Source: Prevotella denticola
Lineage (GTDB): Bacteria > Bacteroidota > Bacteroidia > Bacteroidales > Bacteroidaceae
NCBI RefSeq assembly: GCF_900454835.1
Contig: NZ_UGTM01000002.1
Span: 620,001-684,000, forward strand
DNA: 64,000 nt
Direction: 5' to 3'
Shown here: positions 17,592 through 28,721 of the stretch, one piece after another
How the letters are laid out: each line of letters starts with the position of its first letter
Position numbering within the stretch: position 1 is the first letter of the stretch
Notes under the pieces: generated by a model
What the model was told of the DNA's origin: nothing
The model's database searches: none
Seen by the model: the letters and a program-made list of their open reading frames with translations, nothing else
Made by a program: the position numbers and the translations under genes

Positions 17592-19676
17592 ATGACAACT
17601 TGTATTATTGCCGAGAAGCCCTCGGTAGCCAGAGATATTGCCCGCATTGTTGGGGCAGATAGTAAGCAGGACGGAAACATGGAGGGCAACGGTTACCTCG
17701 TTACTTGGGCAATGGGACACCTCATCGCCCTTGCCATGCCCGAAACCTATGGTTTTTCTGCCTACAAAGCTGAAGATCTACCCATCCGTCCCAATCCTTT
17801 TCAGTTAGTGGTACGACAAGTACGTAAGGATAAGGACTATATATCCGACCCAGCAGCACTCAAGCAGCTCAAGGTGATACGATCCTGCTTTGACAAGGTT
17901 GACCGCATCATCGTTGCTACCGATGCAGGTCGGGAGGGTGAGCTTATCTTCAGATACATCTATTCCTATCTCAATTGCCGAAAACCCTTCGACCGCCTTT
18001 GGATTTCTTCACTCACGGACAGAGCTATCCGTGAGGGGCTTTCTAATCTCAAGGCCGGAAGCCATTACGACAACCTCTATCATTCCGCCAAGGCAAGAAG
18101 CGAAGCCGACTGGCTCGTGGGTATCAATGCAAGTCGTGCGCTGTCCATTGCTCGCAAAGGCGGCTATTCCTTGGGACGGGTACAGACCCCAACCCTTGCT
18201 ATGGTCTGCCGTCGGTACATAGAGAACCGTGATTTTTCTTCCGCACCCTATTGGAAACTTTCTGCTTTCACGGAGAAAGAGGGCATGTCGCTGAAAGCCG
18301 TTGGCTGTGAAGACTATGAGGATAAAGCATCGGCACAGACAGCTCTCGCTGCGCTCCGCAGTCAGAGCCGGCTTAAAGTAGAGTCGGTCGCAAAACAGGT
18401 GGGACATACCGTACCACCACTCTTGTACGACCTTACTGCCTTGCAGAAAGAAGCCAACAGACGCCACGGCTTTTCAGCAGACAAGACCCTCTCGATTGCC
18501 CAGAGCCTCTATGAGAAGAAAATCACGACCTATCCCCGCACAGGCAGCCGATACATCAGTGAGGATGTCTTTGAGGAAGTACCCGTCCTGCTTCGCAAGA
18601 TAGACAAGGCGCTATCCAATCCGCTTAACCGCCATTCTGTGGACAATGCAAAAGTTACCGACCACCACGCTATTATCCCCACAGGAGAAACCCCTTCGGG
18701 CTTGTCGGTGTACGAGGCGACCATCTATCAAATGATAGTAACTCGCTTTTTAGAGGCTTTCTCTCCCGACTCAGAGGAAGAACGTATGCAGGTGAAGTTC
18801 ACGGACGGCACCAATACCTTTACTTGGAAGGCGTGCCGACAAATCTCTTTGGGTTGGAAAGACGTGCAGCAAGGCGCTGACACTCAAAATGAAAATGGAA
18901 AGGAAAACGAGGAACAGACCTTATCCGCCCTGCCCAGCTTAACGGAAGGTGAAGTCCTGTCACTTCTCAATGCAGAGATTACCGAGCATAAGACCAAGCC
19001 GAAACCACTCTACACAGAAGCAACTCTGCTCTCTGCAATGGAGAACGCTGGGAAAGATGTCGAAGATGCTGAAAGCAAGAAGGCGATGGCAGAGTGCGGT
19101 ATCGGCACACCTGCAACCCGTGCCAACATTATCGAAACGCTTATTCTCCGTGACTATATCCGTAGGAATAAGAAAGCTATCATACCTACCGAAAAAGGCT
19201 TGTCAGTCTATGAGATTGTCAAGGACAAGAAGATTGCCAATGCGGAGATGACTGGCAGTTGGGAACTGGCTCTTGCCGCTATCGAGGCGAGACAAATGCC
19301 GGCGGAGAAGTTCGCGCAAGGCATCAACTCATACGTCGGCACTATCTGCGAGGAACTCCTTGCCCTTGCTCCACAGGTGCAGAAGTCTTACCCCACCTAC
19401 CACTGCCCTAAATGTGGTAACGAAAGTGTGGGCATTTATACCAAAGTCGCCAAATGCAGACACGAGGGATGCGACTTCCACATCTTCCGTGAGATCTGTG
19501 GCACGCTGCTCTCCGAGGACAATATCCGGGACTTAATAACCACAGGACGGACACCCGTTCTCAATGGCTTGACCAGCAAGGCTGGTAAGAAGTTCAATGC
19601 TCGTCTGGCATTGCAGGACGACTGTACCACTGCATTTGAGTTTGAGAATAGGAAAGGAAAACAACGAGGGAGATAA
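17592..19676 (+). CDS. topB: DNA topoisomerase III
   Basis: A 694-residue type IA topoisomerase. The N-terminal Toprim domain starts with IIAEKPSVARDIARIVG and holds VATDAGREGELIFR (about residues 110-123). The active-site Tyr lies in TTYPRTGSRYIS at about residue 314. A C-terminal Cys-rich zinc-finger-like segment (CPKCGN ... CRHEGC) lies near 605-625. Plasmid and ICE copies resolve replicating or transferring DNA and are distinct from the chromosomal topA. The order DUF3945-topB-methylase/helicase is typical of Bacteroides-type elements. Confidence 0.92.
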   Translation: MTTCIIAEKPSVARDIARIVGADSKQDGNMEGNGYLVTWAMGHLIALAMPETYGFSAYKAEDLPIRPNPFQLVVRQVRKDKDYISDPAALKQLKVIRSCFDKVDRIIVATDAGREGELIFRYIYSYLNCRKPFDRLWISSLTDRAIREGLSNLKAGSHYDNLYHSAKARSEADWLVGINASRALSIARKGGYSLGRVQTPTLAMVCRRYIENRDFSSAPYWKLSAFTEKEGMSLKAVGCEDYEDKASAQTALAALRSQSRLKVESVAKQVGHTVPPLLYDLTALQKEANRRHGFSADKTLSIAQSLYEKKITTYPRTGSRYISEDVFEEVPVLLRKIDKALSNPLNRHSVDNAKVTDHHAIIPTGETPSGLSVYEATIYQMIVTRFLEAFSPDSEEERMQVKFTDGTNTFTWKACRQISLGWKDVQQGADTQNENGKENEEQTLSALPSLTEGEVLSLLNAEITEHKTKPKPLYTEATLLSAMENAGKDVEDAESKKAMAECGIGTPATRANIIETLILRDYIRRNKKAIIPTEKGLSVYEIVKDKKIANAEMTGSWELALAAIEARQMPAEKFAQGINSYVGTICEELLALAPQVQKSYPTYHCPKCGNESVGIYTKVAKCRHEGCDFHIFREICGTLLSEDNIRDLITTGRTPVLNGLTSKAGKKFNARLALQDDCTTAFEFENRKGKQRGR

Positions 19677-19769
19677 TCCCGACAGAAACAAAGAGGAACA
19701 GAATTGGTCGGGAGGTAGCACGAGTATCTTCTGACCTTTTTCACTTTTCTTTAATTAAAGCATATTATT

Positions 19770-22700
19770 ATGGCATACAATAAGAAAGCAGTCTTGGCGG
19801 CCAACACGGAAGCCATCCGTGTCGTGCTGCGCTTGGAGAAAGAACGCCGTGAAGCCACCGAAGCAGAGAAAGGCATATTGCGCGACTATCAGGGCTTCGG
19901 TGGCTTGAAATGCGTGCTTAACCGCACGGACAACCCCAACGACATTCGTTATTGGAGCAAGTCGGAGCAACACCTCTTCGAGCCTACCCAAAGGCTCAAG
20001 CAGATGATTTACCGTGATGCCGTCGATGCCAATACCGCCAAACGTTATTGGGAGAGCATCAAGGCAAGCGTGCTCACGTCCTTTTATACTGACACCCGTA
20101 TCGTCAATGCCATTGCAGACGCACTCTCTTCAGTAGATGTTCCCATACGTCGATGCTTGGATCCGTCGGCAGGCATGGGAGCTTTTACTGAGACCTTTGC
20201 GAAAAAGGCCGGTATGGTCGATGCAATGGAGAAAGACCTGCTCACAGCCCGTATCTCACAAGCCATTCATCCTTATGGGCAAGGCAATATCATTGTCCGC
20301 CAAGTCCCTTTTGAAGCCATCGGGGAATTTGAGGATAAGGACAAGTACGACCTAATAACGAGTAACATTCCCTTTGGTGATTTCATGGTCTATGACCGTG
20401 AGTACAGCAAGGGCAAGGACATTCTCAAACGCGAATCCACACGAGCCATCCACAATTACTTCTTTGTAAAGGGGCTGGACTGCATTAAAGAAGGTGGGCT
20501 GATGGCATTCATCACCTCGCAGGGTGTGCTGGACAGCCCGAAGAACGAAGCCATCCGCCGTTATCTGATGCAGAACAGCCGGCTTATCTCCGCTCTCCGC
20601 CTGCCGTCGGGTATGTTCTCTGAGAATGCAGGAACGGAAGTCGGCAGCGACCTCATCGTCCTGCAAAAGCAGTCGGGCAAGACCATCGGCGAGGGCATCG
20701 AACAGCAGTTCGTAGCTTCTGTGTCTGTTCCCATAGCCGAAGGTTCCTCTGTCGTATTCAAGCACAACTCGCTCTTTGATGGTGAATGGAAGGACATAGC
20801 CCACCGCACCATTGCCACGGAACGCACGATGGGCAGGGACCCATACGGCAAACCTGCATGGGAGTATCGCTTCGATGGCAGCATTGATGATATGGCGGAG
20901 AGTATCAGAACACAACTCTCCTTGGAATTTGAGCAACGCTTTGACCGAAAGCTCTATGAAACTGGCATACCGATGACGGAAGAGGAACGACAGAAAGAAG
21001 TGGAGAAACAACTGCAGAAGTTGGGTATAACGGTTGATTTGCCCAACGAGGAGCCAAAAACGGACAAGGAGGCGGATAACGCCTATAATCTCATGCCCGA
21101 CAGCATCAGGAAACAATTGCCCAAACTATACAGCACGGAGAAGGAACTCATTGGCGATAAAATAGCCTACGCACGCTATTTCTTCCCGATGGGGGCATAT
21201 ACGGCCTACCTCTTGGAGTACGACCCGAAGACCCGCATCGGTTTCGGTGCTGTCACGATGGGCTATGGTTGGGAACTGGGCAATATGTCGCTTGACGAAA
21301 TGGAGGAAGTCAAGATACATGGGTTAGGCATTGAGCGAGACTTATATTTTAGCCCCAAGAAACTGCACGAGATTGCAGAACTGGAGGAGATTGTCCAAGG
21401 ACAATACACCAAGGAGCCGATTATTGAGGAAATCAAGAAAAAAGCCGAGCCGACAGTTCTGGCTCAGCCAATGGAGGAGAAGCTCTCCACGGAAGAGGAC
21501 AAGGAGGAAGTTCAAGTAGAAAAGGCTGGGGAGCAAGTCAGGGAAAAGGCTAATAGGCAAATCGTGCAGGCTATCGACCACATTTCCTATGAGCCTGCTC
21601 CTGAAGGCGTGCCTACATTGACTCTTCACCGTCAGTATGAGCAGGATGTGAAGGAAATCCGTACCGATGTGGAGTCTCCACGGGAGATGAACGGCCAGAT
21701 GGTCTATTTCGACGATGACCATCATCCGGTGATGAACGGCATGGACGAGCGACAGGAAACGGAGCAGCCTTCACTGTTCGCTCCGGAGGAATACAATCTC
21801 TGGACGCAGGAAGTAACGCGCGTGAACAGCGAGATTAAAGAAGCTCCAAAATCGCAGGTGCAGACAGCTCAAAAGCAACCGGAAAACAAAGCAGGAAAGG
21901 AGAGCGAAAAACAACCTACAGTCACTCCAGGGCGTAAAACCAGAGGAAAGGGCAATAAGAAGATCATCTCCCCCTCATATCGTGAGCCATCTCTCTTTGA
22001 CTTCATGAATGAAGCCGAAGAGCGAAAACCACAACCGATAGCGGAGGTGAAAAAGGAGTTTGATTCCTCACCCCGTCCCTTTCTCTCATCGCCCGATTCG
22101 CATTTGAGGGACGGCTCCATTGTCGTGCAGAAGGGGCAGGTCGGTTTTCTTTCTGATTTGAAGCGGCATCCCACCTTCAATCCGATGGACTTGCCTTATT
22201 CACAACTCTCACGGCTCAAGGCATATATCGACATCAGGGATAGTTATCACAGACTGTATGACTATGAAGCGAACAATCAAGCAGAGGACAAGGAAGAACG
22301 CGAGAAACTCAACCGACTTTATGACGGCTATGTCCTACGCTGGGGCTATTTTAACCAGAAGACGAATACCGACATCATCAAGATGGACGCCACGGGCATG
22401 GAGATACTGTTCTTGGAACGTTCCGAGAACGGTAAATATATCAAGGCGGACATCTTTGACCATCCCACGGCATTCGCCACCACCGAACTGACCGTCGCAG
22501 CTGACCCGATGGAAGCACTCGGTGCATCGCTCAACAAGTATGGCTCGGTGGAACTCGACTATATGAGTTCCCTGCTACCCGATATGGAAGAGAGCGACAT
22601 CATTTCAGCTCTGGAGGGACGCATCTTCTACAATCCCGAAGAGGGCGGTTATGAGGTGGCGGACAAGTTCATTTCGGGTAACGTGATTGAAAAGGCGGAA

Positions 22701-25700
22701 CGTATCGAGTCGTGGCTCTTGGACCATCCCGGACACGAGGAAGCCAAGCTAAGCCTTGCCGCCCTACGTGCAGCCACACCTACGCCCATTCCCTTTGCCG
22801 AACTTGACTTCAACCTCGGTGAGCGATGGATACCTGCCAAGGTCTATGGCAGGTTCGCCTCTGAGTTCTTCGGAACGGAGATAGGCGTGTCGTATCACTC
22901 CAATATGGATGAGTATTCCATTTCATGCGACCGCAAGAATGCCAACATCTGGCACAAGTATGCAGTACAAGGCGAGTTTCGTCGCTATGACGGCATCAAT
23001 CTCCTGAAGCACGCCCTGCACAATACCATTCCCGACATCAACAAGAGTAAGGAGGTGGCGGATAAGGTTACGGGAGAAATTAAGACCGTCAAGGTACGTG
23101 ACGGACACGCCATACAGATGGCAAATGCCAAGATTGAGGAAATCAGGCAGGGCTTTGTCGATTGGCTCGGACAGACACCCGATACGTTCAAGCAGCAACT
23201 CTCCGACCGTTACAACCGCCTTTTCAACTGTTTTGTGCGCCCCAACTTTGACGGTACGCATCAGACTTTTCCCGATCTTGACCTAAAAAGATTGGGTATT
23301 GCCGATCTGTACAAGAGTCAGAAAGATGCCGTATGGATGCTCAAAACCAACGGCGGAGGTATCTGCGACCACGAGGTGGGAGCAGGCAAGACTCTCATCA
23401 TGTGTACGGCAGCCTACGAGATGAAGCGATTGGGACTGGCCAACAAGCCGATGATTATCGGTCTGAAGGCAAACGTATTCGACATTGCCGATACCTTTAG
23501 GAAAGCTTATCCTAATGCTAAGGTACTCTATCCAGGTAAGAACGATTTTAATAAGCAGAACCGCCAGCGCATCTTCAACGATATCAAGAACAACGACTGG
23601 GACTGCATCATCCTCACGCATGAGCAATTCGGCATGATACCGCAGGCCTTGGAGATACAGGAGGCTATCCTGCAGAAGGAGATGGACTCCGTGGAGGAAA
23701 ACCTCGAAGTCCTGCGTATGCAGGGAGCGGAGATTTCCCGTGGAATGCTCAAAGGTTTGGAGAAACGCAAGCAGACGCTTGAAGCGAAGCTGCAGAACAT
23801 ACAGGACAGCATCGCCGAAAGAAAAGACGATACCGTGGACTTCAAGATGATGGGTATTGACCACCTCTTTGTCGATGAAAGCCACCAATTCAAGAACCTG
23901 ATGTTCAACACCCGTCACGACCGTGTGTCGGGCTTGGGCAATCCCGACGGCTCACAGAGAGCCCTCAATATGCTCTTTGCCATACGCACCATACAGGAGC
24001 GGTCGGGCAAGGACTTAGGAGCGACTTTCCTTTCGGGAACGACCATTTCCAATAGCCTGACGGAGTTGTATCTTCTGTTCAAGTATCTCCGTCCGCAGGC
24101 ATTAGAAAAACAGGGTATCAACAGTTTTGATGCTTGGGCAGCAGTCTTTGCCAAGAAATCAACTGACTATGAGTTCTCCATCACAAACGACATCATTCAG
24201 AAAGAGCGGTTCCGCACCTTTATCAAAGTGCCGGAGCTTGCCTCGTTCTATGCGGAGATTTGCGACTTTCGCACAGCCAAGGACATCGGTATCGACCGCC
24301 CCGAGAAGAACGAGATACTGCATAACATACCGCCCACGCCCGAGCAGGAGGTTTTTATCGGCAAGTTGATGGAGTTTGCCAAGAGTGGAGATGCCACAAT
24401 CTTGGGACGAGCACCTCTGAGTGAGAGCGAGGGAAGGGCAAAAATGCTCATCGCAACGGATTACGCCCGCAAGATGAGCCTTGATTTACGCATGATTGAT
24501 GAAAATGCTTACTCAGATCATATCGACAACAAGGCAAGTCACTGTGCCAAAATGCTCAATGACTATTACCAAAAGTACGATGCACAGAAAGGAACGCAGT
24601 TTGTTTTCTCAGACTTGGGTACTTACAAGCCTGGTGGAGACTTCAATATCTATTCGGAAATCAAGAGAAAGTTGGTAGAAGACTATCATATTCCATCTTA
24701 TGAGATACGCTTCATTCAGGAGTGCAAGAACGAGAAAGCAAAGAAGGCAATGGTAGATGCGATGAACCGTGGTGATATTCGCATTATCTTCGGTTCTACG
24801 TCCATGTTGGGCACAGGTGTGAATGCCCAGCAGCGGGCAGTAGCGGTCCATCAACTTGACACGCCGTGGCGACCATCGGACTTAGAGCAGCGTAACGGGC
24901 GTGCCATCCGTAAAGGTAATCTTGTTGCCAAGGAGTTTGCCGACAACAAGGTCGATGTGATTATTTATGCCGTGGAACGCTCGTTGGACAGTTACAAGTT
25001 CAACCTGCTGCACAACAAGCAGCTTTTCATCAACCAGTTAAAGACGAACACTTTAGGGAGCCGTACCATTGACGAGGGATCGATGGACGAGGACAGCGGT
25101 ATGAACTTTTCAGAATATGTAGCAGTACTTTCAGGCAATACCGACCTTTTGGAAAAAGCAAGATTGGATAAGAAGATTACCACCTTGGAATCAGAGCGCA
25201 AGAACTTTCTCCGTGAGCGTGATGCCGCAACGGGCAAGCTGGCAGAGATTGAGAGTTCCGTGTCTTTCCATACAGACAAAGTCAAGGAGGCACAGTCTGA
25301 CTTGGCTCTCTTTGAGAAGCGTGTGGAGCGTGATGAGGAAGGTGTGCCTATCAATAAGCTGACTATCAAAGGTGTGGAAGACAGCACCGATATCAAGGCC
25401 ATTGCTGCACGTCTGCAGGAAATAGACGAGAAAGCACGCACCAAGGGGGAATACAACAAAATCGGTGAGATTTATGGCTTTTCTATTATGGTTAAGACGG
25501 AGAGCACTTCCAAGGACTTGTTTGATTGCTCTGTAAATCGTTTCTTTGTGAAGGGGCAGGAGAGTATCTACTATACCTATAATAACGGTAAGCTGGCATC
25601 CGATCCGAAACTTGCTTGCCAGAACTTTATCAATGCCTTGGAGCGTATCCCGAAGGTAATAGAGTCGCACGAAAAGGAGATGGAAAAGGTCGCAGCCAAT

Positions 25701-26045
25701 AAAGACGTTTACACCAACATTGCGGGCAGCTCTTGGAAAAAGGAAGAAGAGCTTCGCACGCTCAAAGGCGAGGCAGCCGAACTGGATAGGCGAATTGCAC
25801 TTACCCTTGCTCCACCGGAGGAGGAAAAAGAGGATATAGGGCAAGAGGCACAGCATGGTGCCATACAGCAAAGTAAATCAGTAGATGATATATCAGAACC
25901 CCGTTCTTATAAGAATTCATTCTCAAAAAACACAGACAACATACCTTTGCCCACATCTCCCAAGAACAATAGTCAGCAGAATGTATCCGACAACAATGAC
26001 ATTACGAGCAAAGTTATTATCTCAAAACCAAAGTGGAAGATGTAG
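19770..26045 (+). CDS. Giant adenine-methylase-like / SNF2-type helicase fusion protein
   Basis: A 2,091-residue ICE protein. The N-terminal part is an N6-adenine methylase-like domain with SAM-binding motif [10 protein letters not shown] (about 128-137) and SNIPFGDF (about 196-203) in place of NPPY/F. The middle (about 400-1,150) is variable, charged and partly repetitive. The C-terminal half is a superfamily 2 helicase with HEVGAGKT (about 1,199-1,206), VDESHQFKN as motif II (about 1,368) and [11 protein letters not shown] as motif VI (about 1,706), then a coiled coil around 1,790-1,870. Proteins of this layout are frequent next to topB in Bacteroidetes ICEs. The role may be anti-restriction or DNA processing in transfer; unproven. 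Confidence 0.85.
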   Translation: MAYNKKAVLAANTEAIRVVLRLEKERREATEAEKGILRDYQGFGGLKCVLNRTDNPNDIRYWSKSEQHLFEPTQRLKQMIYRDAVDANTAKRYWESIKASVLTSFYTDTRIVNAIADALSSVDVPIRRCLDPSAGMGAFTETFAKKAGMVDAMEKDLLTARISQAIHPYGQGNIIVRQVPFEAIGEFEDKDKYDLITSNIPFGDFMVYDREYSKGKDILKRESTRAIHNYFFVKGLDCIKEGGLMAFITSQGVLDSPKNEAIRRYLMQNSRLISALRLPSGMFSENAGTEVGSDLIVLQKQSGKTIGEGIEQQFVASVSVPIAEGSSVVFKHNSLFDGEWKDIAHRTIATERTMGRDPYGKPAWEYRFDGSIDDMAESIRTQLSLEFEQRFDRKLYETGIPMTEEERQKEVEKQLQKLGITVDLPNEEPKTDKEADNAYNLMPDSIRKQLPKLYSTEKELIGDKIAYARYFFPMGAYTAYLLEYDPKTRIGFGAVTMGYGWELGNMSLDEMEEVKIHGLGIERDLYFSPKKLHEIAELEEIVQGQYTKEPIIEEIKKKAEPTVLAQPMEEKLSTEEDKEEVQVEKAGEQVREKANRQIVQAIDHISYEPAPEGVPTLTLHRQYEQDVKEIRTDVESPREMNGQMVYFDDDHHPVMNGMDERQETEQPSLFAPEEYNLWTQEVTRVNSEIKEAPKSQVQTAQKQPENKAGKESEKQPTVTPGRKTRGKGNKKIISPSYREPSLFDFMNEAEERKPQPIAEVKKEFDSSPRPFLSSPDSHLRDGSIVVQKGQVGFLSDLKRHPTFNPMDLPYSQLSRLKAYIDIRDSYHRLYDYEANNQAEDKEEREKLNRLYDGYVLRWGYFNQKTNTDIIKMDATGMEILFLERSENGKYIKADIFDHPTAFATTELTVAADPMEALGASLNKYGSVELDYMSSLLPDMEESDIISALEGRIFYNPEEGGYEVADKFISGNVIEKAERIESWLLDHPGHEEAKLSLAALRAATPTPIPFAELDFNLGERWIPAKVYGRFASEFFGTEIGVSYHSNMDEYSISCDRKNANIWHKYAVQGEFRRYDGINLLKHALHNTIPDINKSKEVADKVTGEIKTVKVRDGHAIQMANAKIEEIRQGFVDWLGQTPDTFKQQLSDRYNRLFNCFVRPNFDGTHQTFPDLDLKRLGIADLYKSQKDAVWMLKTNGGGICDHEVGAGKTLIMCTAAYEMKRLGLANKPMIIGLKANVFDIADTFRKAYPNAKVLYPGKNDFNKQNRQRIFNDIKNNDWDCIILTHEQFGMIPQALEIQEAILQKEMDSVEENLEVLRMQGAEISRGMLKGLEKRKQTLEAKLQNIQDSIAERKDDTVDFKMMGIDHLFVDESHQFKNLMFNTRHDRVSGLGNPDGSQRALNMLFAIRTIQERSGKDLGATFLSGTTISNSLTELYLLFKYLRPQALEKQGINSFDAWAAVFAKKSTDYEFSITNDIIQKERFRTFIKVPELASFYAEICDFRTAKDIGIDRPEKNEILHNIPPTPEQEVFIGKLMEFAKSGDATILGRAPLSESEGRAKMLIATDYARKMSLDLRMIDENAYSDHIDNKASHCAKMLNDYYQKYDAQKGTQFVFSDLGTYKPGGDFNIYSEIKRKLVEDYHIPSYEIRFIQECKNEKAKKAMVDAMNRGDIRIIFGSTSMLGTGVNAQQRAVAVHQLDTPWRPSDLEQRNGRAIRKGNLVAKEFADNKVDVIIYAVERSLDSYKFNLLHNKQLFINQLKTNTLGSRTIDEGSMDEDSGMNFSEYVAVLSGNTDLLEKARLDKKITTLESERKNFLRERDAATGKLAEIESSVSFHTDKVKEAQSDLALFEKRVERDEEGVPINKLTIKGVEDSTDIKAIAARLQEIDEKARTKGEYNKIGEIYGFSIMVKTESTSKDLFDCSVNRFFVKGQESIYYTYNNGKLASDPKLACQNFINALERIPKVIESHEKEMEKVAANKDVYTNIAGSSWKKEEELRTLKGEAAELDRRIALTLAPPEEEKEDIGQEAQHGAIQQSKSVDDISEPRSYKNSFSKNTDNIPLPTSPKNNSQQNVSDNNDITSKVIISKPKWKM

Positions 26046-26062
26046 AATGTCTTATTGTATCG

Positions 26063-26102
26063 AAAAGCGCCAAGTACTTGAAATAAAGTGTTTGACGCTT
26101 TT
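26063..26102. terminator. Bidirectional terminator between convergent operons
   Basis: AAAAGCGCCAA at 26063-26073 pairs, with a few mismatches, with TTTGACGCTTTT ending at 26102; the stem can extend through ACTT/AAGT. The A-rich start and T-rich end fit termination in both directions, serving the helicase gene and the PP2C gene. Confidence 0.6.
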
Positions 26103-26131
26103 GAGAAACCGTATCAGAGAATTTGACAGAT

Positions 26132-26767
26132 TCATTGTATAATTTCTATTCTGACAACAGAGCTGTCGTCATCTACCAATGTTGGAGGTGTCTGCTCTTT
26201 ATGGTGAAAACAATGGGGAATATCATGAACTTTGTAATAGCCATCACTACAAAGCAGCAGAGAATCACCCATGTTCAATGGCAAACGTTGAACCTGAATG
26301 GGGTTTCTAAAACCTCTTCCCGCAATGCAAGTTGTCAGATAAGTGTCTGCTCCTTGCATAATGGTATCATCGTTTGTTAGTTGAGTTACTTCTCCTTGTT
26401 TGTCTCGATAGTATAGGCGCACATCTCCCAAAGATGTGTAGAAGAGCATAGCATCACTGATATATACAAGAAGTAAAGCCGAACCCATCTTGGATTTCTT
26501 CTCCTTGCAAAAAGCAGCCAAACGCTCATCAGCATATTTGATGCTCCTGAGGATATGTTCCGTACAATCAATTATATCGGTTTTTACAAAATATTCTGAG
26601 ATAGCTTCGCAAACAATTTTTGAAGCACTTTCCGGCAACGACAAACCACTCATCCCATCTGCAAGTAGAATGAGTGTTGCTCCATTAGGCAATTCTCGTT
26701 GGAGAATGTAATCTCCATTTTCTTTACCAGCCGGAATACTTAAGCTTTCAATCTGAATCTTCACCAT
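26132..26767 (-). CDS. PP2C-family Ser/Thr phosphatase
   Basis: A 211-residue PP2C (PPM) protein. Metal-binding motifs are visible: LLADGMSG (D of motif I/II), the SALLLVYI strand, LGDVRLYYR (the GDSR motif) and LLLCSDGYYKV (CSDG). The start at 26767 is preferred; an upstream in-frame codon at 26791 would only lengthen the overlap. It overlaps the end of the nucleotidyltransferase gene by 20 bases and is the last gene of the AbiE-like operon. A phosphatase in this position is not part of the classical AbiE pair. It may reverse a toxin-made modification or sense infection; this is inference. Confidence 0.75.
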   Translation of the reverse strand: MVKIQIESLSIPAGKENGDYILQRELPNGATLILLADGMSGLSLPESASKIVCEAISEYFVKTDIIDCTEHILRSIKYADERLAAFCKEKKSKMGSALLLVYISDAMLFYTSLGDVRLYYRDKQGEVTQLTNDDTIMQGADTYLTTCIAGRGFRNPIQVQRLPLNMGDSLLLCSDGYYKVHDIPHCFHHKEQTPPTLVDDDSSVVRIEIIQ

Positions 26768-27602
26768 GCAAAACTTTATCAAATACGGCAATCATTTTTT
26801 GAAATGCGAGGAGCAGTTTCTCATAAGAAAAAACACTGCTACTATCTATAACCTGTTGTATCAGCCTGCTATTTTCTCTTTTCTCTATCTCATTCCGCAG
26901 ACATTGCTCATAGTGGAAAAGATGCTCTTTTGATAGAAATCCGACAATGTCATAAGCAAGCCAATAAGCTCCGACAACAATCTCATCAAAGTCTTCCCAA
27001 TCATACACTTCTGCATGCAAGTTCCTATTCAAGTTAGCAATGAAATAGTTTTCCAGAATGAATGCCATATCTACGGCATCTTTATTCGTTTGGATATTCC
27101 TGTCTAACCAAGCATTGAACTTCAATACAAATAATCCATGCAACGATGCTATCTTGATGTCGAATTCATTGTCAATCGTTACGGTAATAGCACCACTCAG
27201 CACATCAGCAAACCCCTTAACGGACATAGCTATATCCTCCTCAGGAGGCCAGTATATGTATCCATCTTCTCTTTCTATATCTCCGTATGGTACTATGTCC
27301 ATTTCGTAGTCGCCATCATAGAACCGTTGATACATCTGTCCGTCTTTTTGAAACCCTTGTGCTAATAATGCCCGCTTAATCTCTTCGAATGCATCCCAAT
27401 CGGGAATGGCTATGGCGAGGTCTAAATCCCTCGTCTTTCTCCCTGAACTTATACCTACTAACTGCCGAATTAAAATATCTCGCGCAGTAGCCCCGATAAC
27501 AAAGAAATCCTGCCCAATCTCAGCAAAACAATGACTGACTTTTCTTAGCAGTTCAACCAACAGGGGGTTGCCAATCTTCTTACTCGAAATCTGAAAGTTC
27601 AT
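26748..27602 (-). CDS. AbiEii/AbiGii-like nucleotidyltransferase (candidate toxin)
   Basis: A 284-residue protein. FVIGATARDILI (about residues 34-45) and TRDLDLAIAI (about 57-66) give the G-x-x-x-RD and D-x-D motifs of DNA-polymerase-beta-type nucleotidyltransferases. A third acidic strand, YEMDIVPYG, lies near residue 100. These are the hallmarks of AbiEii and MenA-like toxins, which add nucleotides to tRNA acceptor ends. The gene overlaps the AbiEi-like gene by 23 bases at its start and the PP2C gene by 20 at its end, so translation is coupled. The toxin role is inferred from family and context. Confidence 0.75.
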   Translation of the reverse strand: MNFQISSKKIGNPLLVELLRKVSHCFAEIGQDFFVIGATARDILIRQLVGISSGRKTRDLDLAIAIPDWDAFEEIKRALLAQGFQKDGQMYQRFYDGDYEMDIVPYGDIEREDGYIYWPPEEDIAMSVKGFADVLSGAITVTIDNEFDIKIASLHGLFVLKFNAWLDRNIQTNKDAVDMAFILENYFIANLNRNLHAEVYDWEDFDEIVVGAYWLAYDIVGFLSKEHLFHYEQCLRNEIEKRENSRLIQQVIDSSSVFSYEKLLLAFQKMIAVFDKVLHGEDSD

Positions 27603-28581
27603 CTTTTAATAATTTATTTGCAGCTTCAATACAACGGCTGTCTCCGCTACTTACTAAATCGGCATATATCAAAATGCAGGGCATTACATCGCCTTTCCAA
27701 AACTTCTGATATACATAAATAACTCCTTCGGTAGTCCGTGTTGCGCCAGTCTTCATCAGATTGGAGAAAGATGTCTCTGTATAGAGTTCAAAAAGTTCCG
27801 GAGTAAGGTAACCATTCAATAAATTAGATGCACACTCTCCACCCCATAACATACCATTTGGCAATGCTATTTCTTCCCATTTTTCTTTTTGTTCCGGTGT
27901 CCGAAAATCCAGCTGCTTCAACAGCAACTTGGGCTTTAATATCTGATGATAGTTTTCCGACCATAAATCGAGCAAAAGACGACGTTTTTTCAGAACTCTT
28001 TTCTTCTGAGTTACGAGAATAAACTTACGGACTTCCAATTCATCAATCACATTTTTGACAGTACCTATCGAAACTCCACTATACTCCTTGATTTCCCGAA
28101 AAGATTTGCCCACATTCTCAGGAGCTTGCAAGAGATAAAAGATTACCTTCAGGCCTGCTTCTTGGAATATAGGATAGTTTTTGTTGTTATTCACAGGGGC
28201 TTTCTCCCCTGTGTGAGAAAGGTGGAATATCACTTTCCTGCCCTTCGTGTACTGTATATTGTAGTTACCTGCCGTGTCAGCAAAGTTAAGTTCCATTTTA
28301 CGCAAAGTTCCATAGACAGATGGCTGTACATATCTTGCAACCAATATGACAGGTCCCTTGTAAGTCCCCATACAGCTCTTTGATTTTTCTTCAATGCGCA
28401 GGATATTTGTTCCATTTATCTCATTTTCAACAAGGCATCGGAACTCTATGCCCATAATTCTGACGTATTGTTCCATCGAAGGCGTTTCCGGCTGAAGCGC
28501 ATCGATTATGACATCTTGAGAATCCTCCCACTGTCTCCTTATCGCACTAACCGCCTGATCTATAATCTGTATTCCGTACAT
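27580..28581 (-). CDS. AbiEi-like antitoxin / transcription repressor
   Basis: A 333-residue protein with a winged helix-turn-helix near residues 160-205 (SFREIKEYSGVSIGTVKNVI). A C-terminal region contains LPNGMLWGGECASNLL and later LIYADLVSSGDSRCIEAANKL, a pattern typical of type IV antitoxins of the AbiEi group. Known AbiEi proteins bind inverted repeats in their own promoter and neutralise the AbiEii toxin. Here a GTTCAAT-N3-ATTGAAC palindrome sits between the promoter and the ATG. The first gene of a three-gene operon. Confidence 0.75.
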   Translation of the reverse strand: MYGIQIIDQAVSAIRRQWEDSQDVIIDALQPETPSMEQYVRIMGIEFRCLVENEINGTNILRIEEKSKSCMGTYKGPVILVARYVQPSVYGTLRKMELNFADTAGNYNIQYTKGRKVIFHLSHTGEKAPVNNNKNYPIFQEAGLKVIFYLLQAPENVGKSFREIKEYSGVSIGTVKNVIDELEVRKFILVTQKKRVLKKRRLLLDLWSENYHQILKPKLLLKQLDFRTPEQKEKWEEIALPNGMLWGGECASNLLNGYLTPELFELYTETSFSNLMKTGATRTTEGVIYVYQKFWKGDVMPCILIYADLVSSGDSRCIEAANKLLKDELSDFE

Positions 28582-28586
28582 ATCTT

Positions 28587-28620
28587 GTTCAATATTTATA
28601 GTCGTTCAATAGGATTGAAC
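28587..28620 (-). promoter_or_regulatory. Putative AbiEi operator
   Basis: GTTCAAT (28604-28610) and ATTGAAC (28614-28620) form a 7-bp palindrome with a 3-bp gap, and another GTTCAAT lies at 28587-28593. They sit between the -7 box and the start codon, where a bound repressor would block transcription. The motif recurs inside the 25-bp repeat at 28662-28716. Confidence 0.6.
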
Positions 28621-28624
28621 ACTG

Positions 28625-28655
28625 CAAAGATAGTGAACAAAAATCAAACTGCAAA
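28625..28655 (-). promoter_or_regulatory. Promoter of the AbiE-PP2C operon
   Basis: Read on the minus strand: TTTG (28655-28652), a 19-bp spacer and TATCTTTG (28632-28625), the Bacteroidetes consensus. The start codon is 44 bases further on. Confidence 0.8.
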
Positions 28656-28661
28656 TTTTTT

Positions 28662-28716
28662 CGTTCATTATTTAATGCTTGTTCAATTTTGTTGAACAAG
28701 CATTAAATAATGAACG
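28662..28716. repeat. Perfect 25-bp inverted repeat with 5-nt loop
   Basis: The left arm 28662-28686 (CGTTCATTATTTAATG...) matches the right arm 28692-28716 exactly. Both arms carry the GTTCAA/TTGAAC motif of the neighbouring operator. It lies between the end of the HTH gene (28722) and the AbiE promoter. It might stop transcription from the HTH gene or be an extended repressor site. The minus strand shows an A-run, not a U-run, after the stem. Confidence 0.8.
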
Positions 28717-28721
28717 GGTGC

